Of a stretch of DNA of 64,000 bases, positions 24,536 to 34,009 are shown piece by piece. The notes beneath the pieces are model-generated. The model did no database searches. It worked only from the letters and a program-made list of their open reading frames with translations, and had not been told where the DNA came from. Source of the DNA: Halobellus salinus (GTDB lineage Archaea > Halobacteriota > Halobacteria > Halobacteriales > Haloferacaceae); the NCBI RefSeq assembly GCF_014646875.1, contig NZ_BMOC01000012.1:38299-102298 (forward strand), read 5' to 3'. A program made the translations under genes and the position numbers. The stretch's first letter is position 1. Each line of letters starts with the position of its first letter.

Positions 24536-25168
24536 TCAGCAGATCGGCTTCGGGTCCACACCCATTCCGACGAGCACGTCGGCGAAGTCGTCGTAGGCGA
24601 GTTGTATCGTGTAGTTCGCGACTGACTCGGCGGTCTCCCACTCTTCGTCTGTCTCACAGACCGATTCGAGCAACTCCAGCCCCCGCCCTTGGGCTTCGCT
24701 GGTCTCGATCCGCAGGTCGCGGAAGGCGTCGGCGGCGGCCTCGTCGGCCTCGTTGACGAAGAAGCTGACCACCTGAAGGTGCGTGCGATCGCTGACCAGC
24801 GTTCGGCCCAGCAGCCCGCCGGCCAGACGTTCGACAGTCGCCTCCCGATCCCGGAGGTAGGCGTGCATCGGGCCGCTGCCCGGCGGCTCCACCGCCTCGC
24901 CGAGGAGGTCGACGACCCGCTCATAGTGGCGCTGTTCTTGATCTGCGACGTCGGCGAACAGGTCGGCGGTTGCGTCGTGCGGTTCGTCGGCGGCCCACGC
25001 GGAGAAGGTCTCGCGGGCGGCGACTTCGCTGGCGGCGGCCGCCCGCAGGACGCTCTCGCGGTCGAGTTCGGCGTCGGTCAGCGCGAGCAGCAGCTTGCTC
25101 GAACCGAGACGGTCGAGTTCCGTTTCCTTGGCCGTCTCCACGGTGGCTCTGAGGTCGTCCGTATTCAT
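24536..25168 (-). CDS. Ferritin-like (rubrerythrin-related) four-helix protein
   Basis: A 210-residue helical protein resembling haloarchaeal rubrerythrin-like proteins. EVAARETFSAWA and the DVADQEQRHYERV segment provide glutamate and histidine residues of a possible di-iron site in helices 1 and 2; the second pair (FVNEADEAAADAF) is less canonical. There is no rubredoxin domain. A role in peroxide or iron handling is inferred from fold and from adjacent redox genes. Divergent from the rhodanese-MBL gene. Confidence 0.72.
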   Translation of the reverse strand: MNTDDLRATVETAKETELDRLGSSKLLLALTDAELDRESVLRAAAASEVAARETFSAWAADEPHDATADLFADVADQEQRHYERVVDLLGEAVEPPGSGPMHAYLRDREATVERLAGGLLGRTLVSDRTHLQVVSFFVNEADEAAADAFRDLRIETSEAQGRGLELLESVCETDEEWETAESVANYTIQLAYDDFADVLVGMGVDPKPIC

Positions 25169-25285
25169 ACTCCCGCTTCGACGTGGGCGGCGATAAGCGT
25201 TGGTGGCGGGTGGCGTCGATCCACGCCTCGCAACGTGGACACGCGTCCGGCTGAGGCACGTGCTCCGAGCCGCACCCCACCCTGC

Positions 25286-25293
25286 GGTTTAAT
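25286..25293 (+). promoter_or_regulatory. TATA box for the rhodanese-MBL gene
   Basis: ggtttaat is centred 29 bases before ATG 25318. Confidence 0.6.
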
Positions 25294-25317
25294 CCGCCGG
25301 GCGTCGTAGCTCCGAGT

Positions 25318-26541
25318 ATGAGCGACGCCGACTACCCCGAGCAGGGCGGCGAGGTCGACACCCTCTCGCCGGCGACACTCGCTACCCGGATCCGGGCGGG
25401 CGAGTCCGTCTCGATCCTGGACGTCCGAGACCGCGACGAGTACGACGCCTGGCACGTCGACGGCCCGGGCGTCACCAGTAGACAGATCCCCTACGTGAGG
25501 TTCGTCCAGGCGGAGATCAAGGGGAGTGTGGCCGACGTCGTGCCGGACCTCCCCGAACCGATCGTCGTGGTCTGTGGCGAGGGGGAAGCCAGCGCGTACG
25601 TCGCAGGCCTCCTAGCGACGGCCGGCGTCGAGGCGGCGAACCTGGCGGGCGGGATGGGCGCCTGGGCGGAGCTGCTGGTCGCCGTCGAGGTGCCAACCGA
25701 TTGGCAGGCTACTGTTCGCCAGTACCAGCGTCCCTCGAGCGGCTGTCTCGGCTACCTCGTCGAGCGCGACGGCGAGGCCGCAGTCGTCGACCCGCTCCGG
25801 GCGTTCACCGAGCGGTACGTCGCAGACGCCGCGGACCTCGATGCGGCCATATCCTACGCAGTCGACACGCACGTCCACGCCGATCACGTCAGCGGGGTCC
25901 GCACAGTCGCCGACCGGACCGACGCCGAGGTGGTCCTGCCCGCCGGCGCGGCCGACCGCGGACTCGACTTCGACGCAACACTCGTCGGTGACGGCGAGAC
26001 GCTCACCGTGGGCGGGGCGAGCCTGCGTGCGCTGGGGGCCCCCGGCCACACCCACGAGATGACGGCGTTCGTGGTCGGCGACGCCGCTCGGAACGGGGGC
26101 GAGACCGGCACCGCCGGAGGCGACGTCCTGCTCGCGGGTGACAGCCTGTTTCTGCGCTCGGTCGCACGCCCCGACTTGGAGGACGGCGTCGACGGCGCGC
26201 CCGAGCTGGCTGCGCTGCTCCACCGGACACTGACGGAGCGGTTCGCCGGTCTTCCCGACGATGTCCTCGTGGCACCGGGCCACTACGACGCCGCCACGAC
26301 GGCCGCCGACTCGGGGGCCTACGCCGCCACGCTGGGCGATCTTCAGGCGTCGGTAGGCGCGCTATCGATGGGCTCCGACCGGTTCGTCGACCACGTGCTC
26401 TCGGCGATGCCACCGCGGCCGAACAACCACCATCGGATAATCGCGACGAACCTCGGGCGCGAGCGCGTCGACGATGGGGAGGCGTTCGAGATGGAGCTCG
26501 GACCGAACAACTGTGCGGCCGCAGGGGTCGACGCCGACTGA
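25318..26541 (+). CDS. Rhodanese - metallo-beta-lactamase fusion (persulfide dioxygenase-like)
   Basis: A 407-residue fusion. Residues ~15-125 form a rhodanese domain with active-site loop VVCGEGEAS containing the catalytic cysteine. Residues ~135-400 form an MBL domain with DTHVHADHVSG, APGHTHE and LAGDSLFL, typical of the ETHE1/glyoxalase-II branch. Persulfide dioxygenases oxidise glutathione-type persulfides to sulfite, and rhodanese moves sulfane sulfur; a sulfur-detoxifying role is likely. The domain order (rhodanese first) is the reverse of many bacterial fusions. The thiol cofactor in haloarchaea would be gamma-glutamylcysteine rather than glutathione (established for the group). Confidence 0.85.
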   Translation: MSDADYPEQGGEVDTLSPATLATRIRAGESVSILDVRDRDEYDAWHVDGPGVTSRQIPYVRFVQAEIKGSVADVVPDLPEPIVVVCGEGEASAYVAGLLATAGVEAANLAGGMGAWAELLVAVEVPTDWQATVRQYQRPSSGCLGYLVERDGEAAVVDPLRAFTERYVADAADLDAAISYAVDTHVHADHVSGVRTVADRTDAEVVLPAGAADRGLDFDATLVGDGETLTVGGASLRALGAPGHTHEMTAFVVGDAARNGGETGTAGGDVLLAGDSLFLRSVARPDLEDGVDGAPELAALLHRTLTERFAGLPDDVLVAPGHYDAATTAADSGAYAATLGDLQASVGALSMGSDRFVDHVLSAMPPRPNNHHRIIATNLGRERVDDGEAFEMELGPNNCAAAGVDAD

Positions 26542-26632
26542 TACGGGACGGGAACGACGTGCCGGTCCTCGCCGACCCGTGTGAGCGACGACCCGCCACT
26601 GCCGACGGCACGGGGCGACGGCCCGGCGCCGC

Positions 26633-26959
26633 TCAGTCGTCCGCTGCGGCCTGTGAGGTGTCGGCCTCGTCGCTCCCGATGCTCGCCGGATAGACGCCAC
26701 GTCGGAGCTTCAGATCGCTCTGCGGGCGGGCCATACACGTCAGGGCGAACCGCTCGGCCTCCTCGTCGGTCAGCCCGCGGGCCGCCGGCTGAGTGACTTC
26801 CCCCTCGATGATTTCGGCGGAACACGCCAGACACATCCCCACGCGGCAGGAGTACTCCTGTGCGATTCCCGCCTCGATGCAGGCTTTCAGGACGGTCTGT
26901 TTGTCGGAGACCTGGAGGGTCTCGTCGGTGCCGACGAACTCCACGGTGTAGTCGGTCAT
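26633..26959 (-). CDS. 2Fe-2S ferredoxin, plant type
   Basis: A 108-residue ferredoxin. Cluster ligands are in YSCRVGMCLACSAEI (C-x4-C-x2-C) and FALTCMARP. A short acidic C-terminal tail follows. It lacks the extra N-terminal insertion of the major haloarchaeal ferredoxin, so it is probably a dedicated electron carrier. ATG 26959 gives the normal family start. Confidence 0.9.
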   Translation of the reverse strand: MTDYTVEFVGTDETLQVSDKQTVLKACIEAGIAQEYSCRVGMCLACSAEIIEGEVTQPAARGLTDEEAERFALTCMARPQSDLKLRRGVYPASIGSDEADTSQAAADD

Positions 26960-27055
26960 ACCCCGTCGTTCGGCGGATCGCGACAAAACTCTTTGCGAAA
27001 CCGGGGCGGCCGGGGCTCCCGCGAGGAACGGACACTGTGCGGACCCGCGACCACA

Positions 27056-27508
27056 TCACTCCTCGGTGTCGTCGGTCTCGACGTCGGTCGCGCGAACCGT
27101 CATCACCGGCGCATCCGCGGTTCGGATGACCTTCTCGGCGACGCTGCCCAGGAGGAACCGGCCCACGCCGGTCCGGCCGTGGGTCCCCATCACCGCCAGG
27201 TCGATGTCCTCAGTGTCGACGTAGTCGACGATCGACCGGTGGACGATCCCGGTTTCGATCGCGGTCTCGGCCGCGACGCCGGCGTCGTCGGCCTGTGCCG
27301 CGATCGCCTCAACCGCCTCGGTTCCCTCCGCCCGGAGTTCGTCTGCAACCACGTCCGCCGCGGCTTCCAGCGATGAGTACGTCCCCGCGTCGACGACGTA
27401 CAGGGCGTGGAGCGTCGCGTCGTACTGCTTTGCGAGGCCGATGGCGTGCTCGATCGCGTCTTCGCTTGCGGTACTCCCGTCGGTCGGAACCAGCACTCGG
27501 TCGTACAT
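27056..27508 (-). CDS. Universal stress protein (UspA)
   Basis: A 150-residue single-domain UspA protein. It begins MYDRVLVPTDGSTAS and has the nucleotide-binding G-x2-G-x9-G(S) pattern in GTHGRTGVGRFLLGSVAEKV. The role is likely regulatory or protective; the ligand (ATP) is inferred from the motif. Confidence 0.92.
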   Translation of the reverse strand: MYDRVLVPTDGSTASEDAIEHAIGLAKQYDATLHALYVVDAGTYSSLEAAADVVADELRAEGTEAVEAIAAQADDAGVAAETAIETGIVHRSIVDYVDTEDIDLAVMGTHGRTGVGRFLLGSVAEKVIRTADAPVMTVRATDVETDDTEE

Positions 27509-27627
27509 AGATGCGTCCGCGCCTATGTTGCGGGCGGGTTAGAAACCCCGCCCTGTTTCACACCTGGTGGGATCGGGCGCCCGGACGGATCACAAAACTT
27601 CTATCCGCCCAGTCGGGAGAGGTCGCT

Positions 27628-29469
27628 ATGTCGCGCGACCCCGAGCGTGGAGACGGCGAGCCCGGTGTCGCTGACGGTCCGTCGGACGGCGGGCGGCTCC
27701 GGAACGATCGCGTGGTCGTGGGTGTCGCCGTCGTCGCCGCCGTCGGACTCGCACTCCGGGTGGTCGGGCTCGGGTCGCGGCCGTTCCACTGGGACGAGGC
27801 GCGGGTTGGGTACTGGGCGCTTCGATACCTCGAAACCGGCGCGTTCCGGTACCGACCCGTCGCGGGCGGCCCGCTTCTGTACCACCTTGACTGGGTCGTG
27901 TTCGCGCTCTTCGGCGTCTCCGAGCGGATCGCCCGACTCCCGGTGGCCCTGTTCGGGGCCGCGCTCCCGCTCACCGCGCTGCTATTCCGAGACCGGTTGG
28001 GCGACGCCGAGACCGTGGCGTTCTCCGCGATCCTCGCGGTCCAGCCGGTGGTGCTCTACTACTCCCGGTTCCTCCGCGGCGACGTCCCGCTGGCGCTGTT
28101 CGGGGTGGCCGCCGTCGGGTTCACCGTCCGGGCGTGGGACCGCCGGAGCCGGCGGGACGCCTACGCCGTCGCGGTCGCGCTCCCGCTCGCGGCCGCGGCG
28201 TCGGGGTTCGTCGTCGGCTACCTCCTCTCGTGGTTCGGCGCGTGGGGTCTGGTCGTCGACCAGCGGAGCGTCGCGAGCGACAGCGGAGCGGGAGCGCGCG
28301 CGTCCGTTGCGGCACTCCGCGACCGGGTCGCCGGCACCGCGACGCCCGCGGCCCGCGCCGGACTCCTCGCGACCGCGGTGGCGAGTGTCCTGTTCGCGCC
28401 TCGGTCGGGGTCCACTACGGGAGTCGGTCTCGACGACCCGACGACGATCCACCTCGCGGTCTACGAGGGGACCGTCGGCGCGGTCCGGCGGTTCGTCGGC
28501 GTTCGCGTGGTGGATCGGTTCCCCGATGGCACCCACGCCGTCCTCCCATACCTGGGCGACGCCGGGGAGCTCCTGGTCGCCCTCGCGCTCCCGGTGACGG
28601 TCCTGGGCGTCGGGACCGCGCTCTACGCGCGGTACGCCCCGCAGCGCCGGCCGCTGGTCGAGGGTGTGGGGTATTGGGGACTGCTCGCGGTCGTGGTATT
28701 CCCCACCCTCTCGGAGGTGTCTGCGCCGTGGACGCTCGTCCACGTCGTGGTGCCGCTGTCGCTGCCCGCCGCCGTCGGCCTCGTCGGCGCCCTGCGGTGG
28801 GGCGCGTCGGCCGCGACGGACGCCGGATCCGGTGGAGTCGGCGCCCACGCCGGAGGTGACACCCCGGCGATTGACGCCGGGACCGTGGTTGCGGTGCTCC
28901 TGGTCGCGCTCGCAGTCGGAGCGGGGACCGCAGCGGTCGGGGCCGACGTGTACGGGCCACCCGACCGAACCACCCAACTGGCGCAGTTCGCCCAACCCGC
29001 CGACGATCTCGACTCGATCGGGGTTGTAGCGCGGACGGCGGCCGACGGCGACCCCGCGACCGCGGAGGTGGTGTACGTCGGGTCGTCGTACCACGTTCCC
29101 GCGGCGGTGACGACGGGGACGCCACCCGTCGGCGACGCGTGGGGCAACCGGCTGCCGTTGCCGTGGTACGTGGCGTCCGCCGGCGCGGACGCGACGAGTA
29201 CGGCGAACGCGTCGACGTTCAAGACGGCGTACGGGAACGCCACCGTGCCGCCGGTGGTGATCGCGGAGCCGACCCACCGGGACGCGCTGGCGGACCAGCT
29301 GGGCGACGGCTACGAAGCCACGATCTACCGGTTGGGACTGTGGAACCGCGAGGTGGTCGTTTTCGTGAACGGAGAGACGGCTGGCGTCGAGGACCGACCG
29401 GAACCGCGACTCGGCGCTACCGGAACCCCATCGCTTCGATCTGCTCTTGATACCGGTTCCGGATGGTGA
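27628..29469 (+). CDS. Agl23-like membrane protein (GT39/PMT-type, TIGR03663)
   Basis: A 613-residue polytopic protein of the family called flippase activity-associated protein Agl23. About eleven hydrophobic segments are followed by an extracytoplasmic C-terminal part. The first loop carries [16 protein letters not shown], the Asp-Glu pair typical of lipid-linked glycosyltransferases (PMT/ArnT-like). It probably acts in N-glycan or glycolipid assembly at the outer membrane face. ATG 27628 is taken because membrane sequence begins 30 residues later. Its 3' end overlaps the 3' end of the convergent TFB gene by 53 bases. Confidence 0.8.
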   Translation: MSRDPERGDGEPGVADGPSDGGRLRNDRVVVGVAVVAAVGLALRVVGLGSRPFHWDEARVGYWALRYLETGAFRYRPVAGGPLLYHLDWVVFALFGVSERIARLPVALFGAALPLTALLFRDRLGDAETVAFSAILAVQPVVLYYSRFLRGDVPLALFGVAAVGFTVRAWDRRSRRDAYAVAVALPLAAAASGFVVGYLLSWFGAWGLVVDQRSVASDSGAGARASVAALRDRVAGTATPAARAGLLATAVASVLFAPRSGSTTGVGLDDPTTIHLAVYEGTVGAVRRFVGVRVVDRFPDGTHAVLPYLGDAGELLVALALPVTVLGVGTALYARYAPQRRPLVEGVGYWGLLAVVVFPTLSEVSAPWTLVHVVVPLSLPAAVGLVGALRWGASAATDAGSGGVGAHAGGDTPAIDAGTVVAVLLVALAVGAGTAAVGADVYGPPDRTTQLAQFAQPADDLDSIGVVARTAADGDPATAEVVYVGSSYHVPAAVTTGTPPVGDAWGNRLPLPWYVASAGADATSTANASTFKTAYGNATVPPVVIAEPTHRDALADQLGDGYEATIYRLGLWNREVVVFVNGETAGVEDRPEPRLGATGTPSLRSALDTGSGW

Positions 29470-30370
29470 CCTCCGTGACTTGGGCGACGTCAGCGACCTC
29501 GCGTTGGGTCTTCTTCTCGTTGCAGAGCAGCGACGCCGCGTAGATCGCCGCCGCCGCGAACCCCGTGGGTGACTTCCCGGAGAGCAACCCCTGCTCGGCG
29601 GACACGTCGATAATCTCGGTGGCCTTCGACTGCACCTCCTCGGAGAGTTCGAGCGCCGAGGCGAAGCGCGGGACGAACTGCTTCGGATCGACCGGCTTGA
29701 GTTCGAGTCCGAGCTCCTGCGAAATATACCGATACGTCCGGCCGATCTCCTTCTGCGGGACCCGCGAGACCTCCGCGACCTCGTCGAGCGACCGGGGGAT
29801 GCCCTCCTGTCGGCACGCCGCATACAGCGCGGAGGTGGCGACGCCCTCGATCGACCGGCCGCGGATGAGGTCCTCGTTGAGCGCGCGCCGGTAGATCACG
29901 GAGGCGACCTCCCGGACCGACCGGGGGACGCCCAGCGCCGACGCCATTCGGTCGATCTCCGAGAGCGCGAACTGGAGGTTGCGCTCGCCCGCGTCCTTCG
30001 TCCGGATCCGCTCTTGCCACTTCCGGAGCCGGTGCATCTGCGACCGTTTCTCCGAGGAGAGCGACCGGCCGTAGGCGTCTTTGTCTTTCCAGTCGATCGT
30101 CGTCGTCAACCCGCGGTCGTGCATTGTCTCGGTGATGGGTGCACCCACTCGGGACTTCGACTGGCGTTCGGAATGGTTGAACGCCCGCCACTCGGGGCCG
30201 CGATCGATCTGGCGCTCGTCGAGGACGAGGCCGCAGTCGTCACAGACCAGTTCCCCCTGGTCAGCGTCGGTGACGATCTCCTCGGAATCACACTCCGGAC
30301 AGACGACCACTTCCTCGTCCGTCTGTTCGGTCTCCTGCTCCCGCTGACGCTGAGGACGCGAGCGTTCCAT
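29417..30370 (-). CDS. tfb: Transcription initiation factor IIB (TFB)
   Basis: A 317-residue archaeal TFIIB. The N-terminal zinc ribbon is CPEC-x15-CDDC (residues ~24-46). A B-finger/linker follows, with [17 protein letters not shown]. Two cyclin repeats run from about 125 to 310, with conserved [17 protein letters not shown] and the [20 protein letters not shown] segment. It bridges TBP and RNA polymerase at promoters. Haloarchaea carry several TFBs, so this is one paralogue. TATA box ggtttaaa at 30394-30404 is 29 bases from the start. Confidence 0.95.
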   Translation of the reverse strand: MERSRPQRQREQETEQTDEEVVVCPECDSEEIVTDADQGELVCDDCGLVLDERQIDRGPEWRAFNHSERQSKSRVGAPITETMHDRGLTTTIDWKDKDAYGRSLSSEKRSQMHRLRKWQERIRTKDAGERNLQFALSEIDRMASALGVPRSVREVASVIYRRALNEDLIRGRSIEGVATSALYAACRQEGIPRSLDEVAEVSRVPQKEIGRTYRYISQELGLELKPVDPKQFVPRFASALELSEEVQSKATEIIDVSAEQGLLSGKSPTGFAAAAIYAASLLCNEKKTQREVADVAQVTEVTIRNRYQEQIEAMGFR

Positions 30371-30393
30371 TATAAGGTTTGTGGTGAAGCGTG

Positions 30394-30404
30394 GGTTTAA
30401 ACCT
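30394..30404 (-). promoter_or_regulatory. TATA box between tfb and the nuclease gene
   Basis: The near-palindrome gggtttaaacc is 29 bases upstream of the TFB start on the minus strand. It also reads as a TATA box on the plus strand, which would support initiation of the nuclease at the GTG at 30434 rather than 30407. Confidence 0.6.
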
Positions 30405-30406
30405 TT

Positions 30407-31429
30407 GTGCTGGCAGGAAAACACAGTCTCACCGTGTTCCCCGCAGACCGCGGTCCGGCCGGCAGGTCGAACCGCGGGCGGTCCCGTGGTGTGCTCGCAG
30501 TTGCCGTTCTCGTAGTGGTTGTCTCCGCCGGGTGCCTCTCGGGGGTCGGCAGTCCGGGTGGCGGGGCCACGGACCCGGCCCGACCGGCCGGCCCCGAGAC
30601 GTCTGGTGAGGGCGTCGAAGTCGCCGTCGTTGAGGTCGTCGACGGCGATACAGTCGACATCGCGTACCCGAACGGAACCGGAGACACAGTCCGGTTGCTC
30701 GGAGTCGACACCCCGGAGGTTCACACGGACAACACCCCGGAGGAGTTCGACGGCGTCCCCGCCACCGAAGCCGGCGCCCGGTGTCTCCGGCGAGCCGGAG
30801 AGAACGCCTCGGCGTACGCCACCGACCGCCTCGCCGGCGAGTCGGTCACCCTGGTGTTCGACGAACGATCCGAGCGCAGGGGCTACTACGGCCGGTTGTT
30901 GGCGTACGTCGTCGTTGGCGGGGAGTCGGTTAACCACGCGCTCGTCGAGGCCGGACACGCCCGCGTCTACGACACGGCATTCACCGAACGTGAACGATAC
31001 AAGCGGACCGCGGCGACGGCCCGCGACGACCGCCGGGGGTTGTGGTCGTGTATCGACGCCGATGGTGGCGTGACGCCGACGGACGGGGCCGTCGGTGACA
31101 CGACGCTCGAGGTTGCCGCAGTCAACGACGACGCTGCGGGGAACGATAACGAGAATCTCGGCGACGAGTACGTGACGTTCCGGAACGCCGGGGACGAACC
31201 GCTCGACGTCTCGGAGTGGACCGTCGCCGACGAGGGAGGGCACACCTACGCCTTCCCGGCGGGGGCCGTGGTCGACTCCGGTGCCGAGGTGACTCTCCGG
31301 ACAGGGTCGGGAACGGACACGGAGACGACCTACCACTGGGGGGAATCCGGCGCGGTCTGGAACAACGACGGCGATACGGTCACCGTTCGCAACGCCACTG
31401 GGGCGACGGTGATTCGAGTGTCGTACTGA
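30407..31429 (+). CDS. Secreted lipoprotein: staphylococcal-nuclease domain plus lamin-tail domain
   Basis: A 340-residue exported protein. A signal helix ends in the lipobox VSAGC (Cys43). A thermonuclease (SNase) domain covers about 65-220, with [19 protein letters not shown] and the [17 protein letters not shown] region supplying the catalytic Asp, Arg and Glu. A C-terminal lamin-tail-like beta domain lies at about 230-338. It would degrade extracellular nucleic acid at the cell surface. GTG 30407 opens the frame, but the GTG at 30434 is better placed relative to the TATA element. Confidence 0.82.
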   Translation: MLAGKHSLTVFPADRGPAGRSNRGRSRGVLAVAVLVVVVSAGCLSGVGSPGGGATDPARPAGPETSGEGVEVAVVEVVDGDTVDIAYPNGTGDTVRLLGVDTPEVHTDNTPEEFDGVPATEAGARCLRRAGENASAYATDRLAGESVTLVFDERSERRGYYGRLLAYVVVGGESVNHALVEAGHARVYDTAFTERERYKRTAATARDDRRGLWSCIDADGGVTPTDGAVGDTTLEVAAVNDDAAGNDNENLGDEYVTFRNAGDEPLDVSEWTVADEGGHTYAFPAGAVVDSGAEVTLRTGSGTDTETTYHWGESGAVWNNDGDTVTVRNATGATVIRVSY

Positions 31430-31482
31430 CCGGCTCGCCGGCGTCGAGAAGGTTTTTGTTCCGCCGGAAAGATCCACACGCG

Positions 31483-31536
31483 ATGCGACTACGATCTGCG
31501 CGCCCCCCGTCGGCGGCCGTCGGCGGGTGGGTCTGA
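31483..31536 (+). CDS. Possible 17-codon leader peptide
   Basis: ATG 31483 begins a 17-residue arginine-rich reading frame ([17 protein letters not shown]). Its stop shares a base with the methyltransferase start (TGATG). A TATA-like box, ggtttttgtt (31451-31460), is 28 bases upstream of this ATG, so a leaderless transcript would begin here rather than at the methyltransferase. Translation of the peptide could deliver ribosomes to the downstream start. No homology is known to me. Confidence 0.35.
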   Translation: MRLRSARPPSAAVGGWV

Positions 31537-32165
31537 TGGCGACACGATCCGCGCTCGAAACCCAGTTGGCGGTCGTCGCGGGGTTCGACAACCCGCGTGC
31601 GGACCTCGAACAGTACCCCACCCCGGCCGGACTCGCCGCCCACGTTGTCCACGCTGCCGACCTGAACGGCGACGTTGAGGATCGAGTGGTGGTCGACCTC
31701 GGCACCGGTACCGGGATGCTGGCGCTCGGGGCCGCCCTCCGTGGGCCAAAGAGCGTTGTCGGCGTCGACGTCGACCGGTCGGCGCTAACTACGGCGGCCC
31801 AAAACCGACGCCGGGTCGGAACCAAGACGCCGATCGGGTGGGTCTGCGCCGACGCGACCGACGCACCGCTGTGCCCGCCGGACCCGACGACCGTGGTGAT
31901 GAACCCGCCGTTCGGCGCGCAGGACGGGAACGAACACGCCGACCGGGCGTTTCTCGCGACCGCCGCCCGGGTCTCCGAGGTTTCGTACTCGGTCCACAAC
32001 GCGGGTTCGGAGGGGTTCGTCGAGGCGTTCGCGGCCGACAACGCCGGGACGGTGACCCACGCGTTCCGGGCGCCGCTTGAGATCGATCGGCAGTTCGAGT
32101 TCCACGACGCCGACACCGCAGCCGTCGACGCGGAGGTCTACCGGATCGAGTGGGCCGCGGGGTAG
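31536..32165 (+). CDS. METTL5-like RNA N6-adenine methyltransferase
   Basis: A 209-residue class I methyltransferase. SAM motif I is [17 protein letters not shown] (about 50-66), GVDVDRSAL is motif II, and the amino-methyltransferase motif is MNPPFGAQ. In eukaryotes METTL5 methylates an adenine of small-subunit rRNA and archaeal homologues are thought to do likewise; the exact site here is inferred. Start ATG 31536 overlaps the upstream leader stop. Confidence 0.85.
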   Translation: MATRSALETQLAVVAGFDNPRADLEQYPTPAGLAAHVVHAADLNGDVEDRVVVDLGTGTGMLALGAALRGPKSVVGVDVDRSALTTAAQNRRRVGTKTPIGWVCADATDAPLCPPDPTTVVMNPPFGAQDGNEHADRAFLATAARVSEVSYSVHNAGSEGFVEAFAADNAGTVTHAFRAPLEIDRQFEFHDADTAAVDAEVYRIEWAAG

Positions 32166-32442
32166 TGTCACGCGTATCGCGGTGGGTTGTCGACAAGGGG
32201 GTCCGCGTCGTCGGGGTGGGCCCGCGTCGTTGCCGGGAGCCGCGCCGCCGGACGGAGTCATTTATCACCGTTGCACTCCAATCACAGGTAGTGAGTTCGG
32301 TTGCAACATCCCGATTCCCGACGGTCGATACCCCTCCATTCACACGGCTACAGGTGTGGCCGGAGACCGCGGGATCCCGTGTGTCTGTCGACAGTCAGTC
32401 GTGCCGCGAAACGACCGCCGGTCCGACCGCCGGGGTCGACGG
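32166..32442. other. Intergenic region before the MATE gene
   Basis: No gene is supported. A TATA-like run, tcatttatcacc (about 32269-32280), would start a transcript with a leader of roughly 150 bases before the ATG at 32443, unusual for a haloarchaeal gene. Confidence 0.4.
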
Positions 32443-33936
32443 ATGAGCGTCCGCGACCGGGTCGGAAGCGTGTTCAAAAGCAAGGAGGACCTGGACCTCA
32501 CCGGGGGGTCGATCCCGCGGTCGCTGTTTTTCCTCTCGCTTCCCATCATCGTCACCAACATGCTCCAGGTGGGGTACAACCTGGCGGACACCTTCTGGCT
32601 TGGCCGGTTCAGCACCGACGCGCTGGCCGCGATCAGCCTGGGGTTCCCGCTGGTGTACCTGTTCATTTCCTTGGGATTGGGGCTGACGGTCGCGGGCAGC
32701 GTCCTGGTGGCACAGCACACCGGCGCCGAACAGCCCGGAGAGGCGGAGTATGCGGCGTCACAGACGGTGGTGTTCACAGTCACCGCCGGCCTCGTCGTCG
32801 GCGGTGTGGGGTTCGTGTTCATCGACGAACTCCTGCAGGTGTTCGGCGCGGAGCCGGTGGTGCTCACCCTCGCGACCGAGTACATGCGCATCATCACCGG
32901 TGGGCTGCCGTTCCTGTTCGGGTTCGCCGTCTTCGTGGCGCTGATGCGCGGCGCGGGCGACACGGTGACGCCGATGGTTGTGATGCTGGGGACAGTGATC
33001 CTGAACGTGGCGCTCGACCCGGTACTCATCTTCGGGTGGGGACCGTTCCCGCGGATGGGCATCGAAGGCGCCGCCGCGGCCACGGTCTTCTCCCGAGGGT
33101 CGGCGATGGTGGTCGGGGTCTGGATCATGCTTCGCGGCGCCCACGGGATCCGAATCAATCCGCGGGACATGCGGCCCGACCCCGCGTACATCCGGCGGCT
33201 GCTCCGGATCGGCGCGCCGGCGTCGCTCGAGAACACCGGCCGCGCGCTCTCGATCAACGCCGTGTTGCTCATCGTGACGCTGTTTGCGACGCCCGTGGTC
33301 GCCGGGTTCGGGGTCGGGATCCGCGTGTTTTCGATGATCTTCATGCCCGCAATCGCGATCGACCGCGGGGTCGAGACGATGACTGGACAGAACATCGGCG
33401 CGGGCAAACTCGACCGCGTCTCCGAGACCAACCGCTTCGCCGCGAAGGCGTCGTTCCTGATCCTCGCGAGCCTCGGCGTACTCACGTTCGTCTTCGCGCC
33501 CGACATCATCCGGGTGTTCGACGATACCCCGTCGGTTGTCGCCGAGGGGGCGACGTTCCTCCGGTGGATCGCGCCGACATTCGGGTTCGTGGGCGTGCTC
33601 CGCGCGTACAGCGGCGGGTTCCGCGGCGCGGGGAAGACGCTGACCGCGGCGACGATCGCGGTCGTACTGTTCGGGTTCATCAGGCTCCCGATCGCGTACG
33701 TGGCCTCCCAGGGGCTGGTCCCGCTCGACGTCTGGATCTTCCGGACGCCGAACCCCGAGGGGATCTGGCTGGGGTTTGCGGCCTCGGGGATCATCGCCGC
33801 GGTAGTGGCGGCGGTCTGGTTCGAGAGCGGGTCGTGGCGCGACGGTAACCTGACCGACGAGGTGACTCGGAGCGAAGGGCCGGACGGCGACTCCGAACCG
33901 GAGCCGGAGCCCGGAGTCCCGCCCGCGGACAACTAA
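32443..33936 (+). CDS. MATE-family efflux transporter
   Basis: A 497-residue cation-coupled multidrug exporter of the MATE (MatE) family. Twelve hydrophobic segments form two homologous halves, with SLPIIVTNMLQVGYNLADTF in the first and RIGAPASLENTGRALSINAV in the second. A charged C-terminal tail of about 30 residues follows. The substrate is unknown. ATG 32443 marks the start of the usual N-terminus. Confidence 0.9.
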   Translation: MSVRDRVGSVFKSKEDLDLTGGSIPRSLFFLSLPIIVTNMLQVGYNLADTFWLGRFSTDALAAISLGFPLVYLFISLGLGLTVAGSVLVAQHTGAEQPGEAEYAASQTVVFTVTAGLVVGGVGFVFIDELLQVFGAEPVVLTLATEYMRIITGGLPFLFGFAVFVALMRGAGDTVTPMVVMLGTVILNVALDPVLIFGWGPFPRMGIEGAAAATVFSRGSAMVVGVWIMLRGAHGIRINPRDMRPDPAYIRRLLRIGAPASLENTGRALSINAVLLIVTLFATPVVAGFGVGIRVFSMIFMPAIAIDRGVETMTGQNIGAGKLDRVSETNRFAAKASFLILASLGVLTFVFAPDIIRVFDDTPSVVAEGATFLRWIAPTFGFVGVLRAYSGGFRGAGKTLTAATIAVVLFGFIRLPIAYVASQGLVPLDVWIFRTPNPEGIWLGFAASGIIAAVVAAVWFESGSWRDGNLTDEVTRSEGPDGDSEPEPEPGVPPADN

Positions 33937-34009
33937 CACGGGGGTGCCGAACGCCCGGTCGTTGCCGACCCGTGTGGGGTTGGCCGGCAATCGACGGCAC
34001 CGATCCGTA

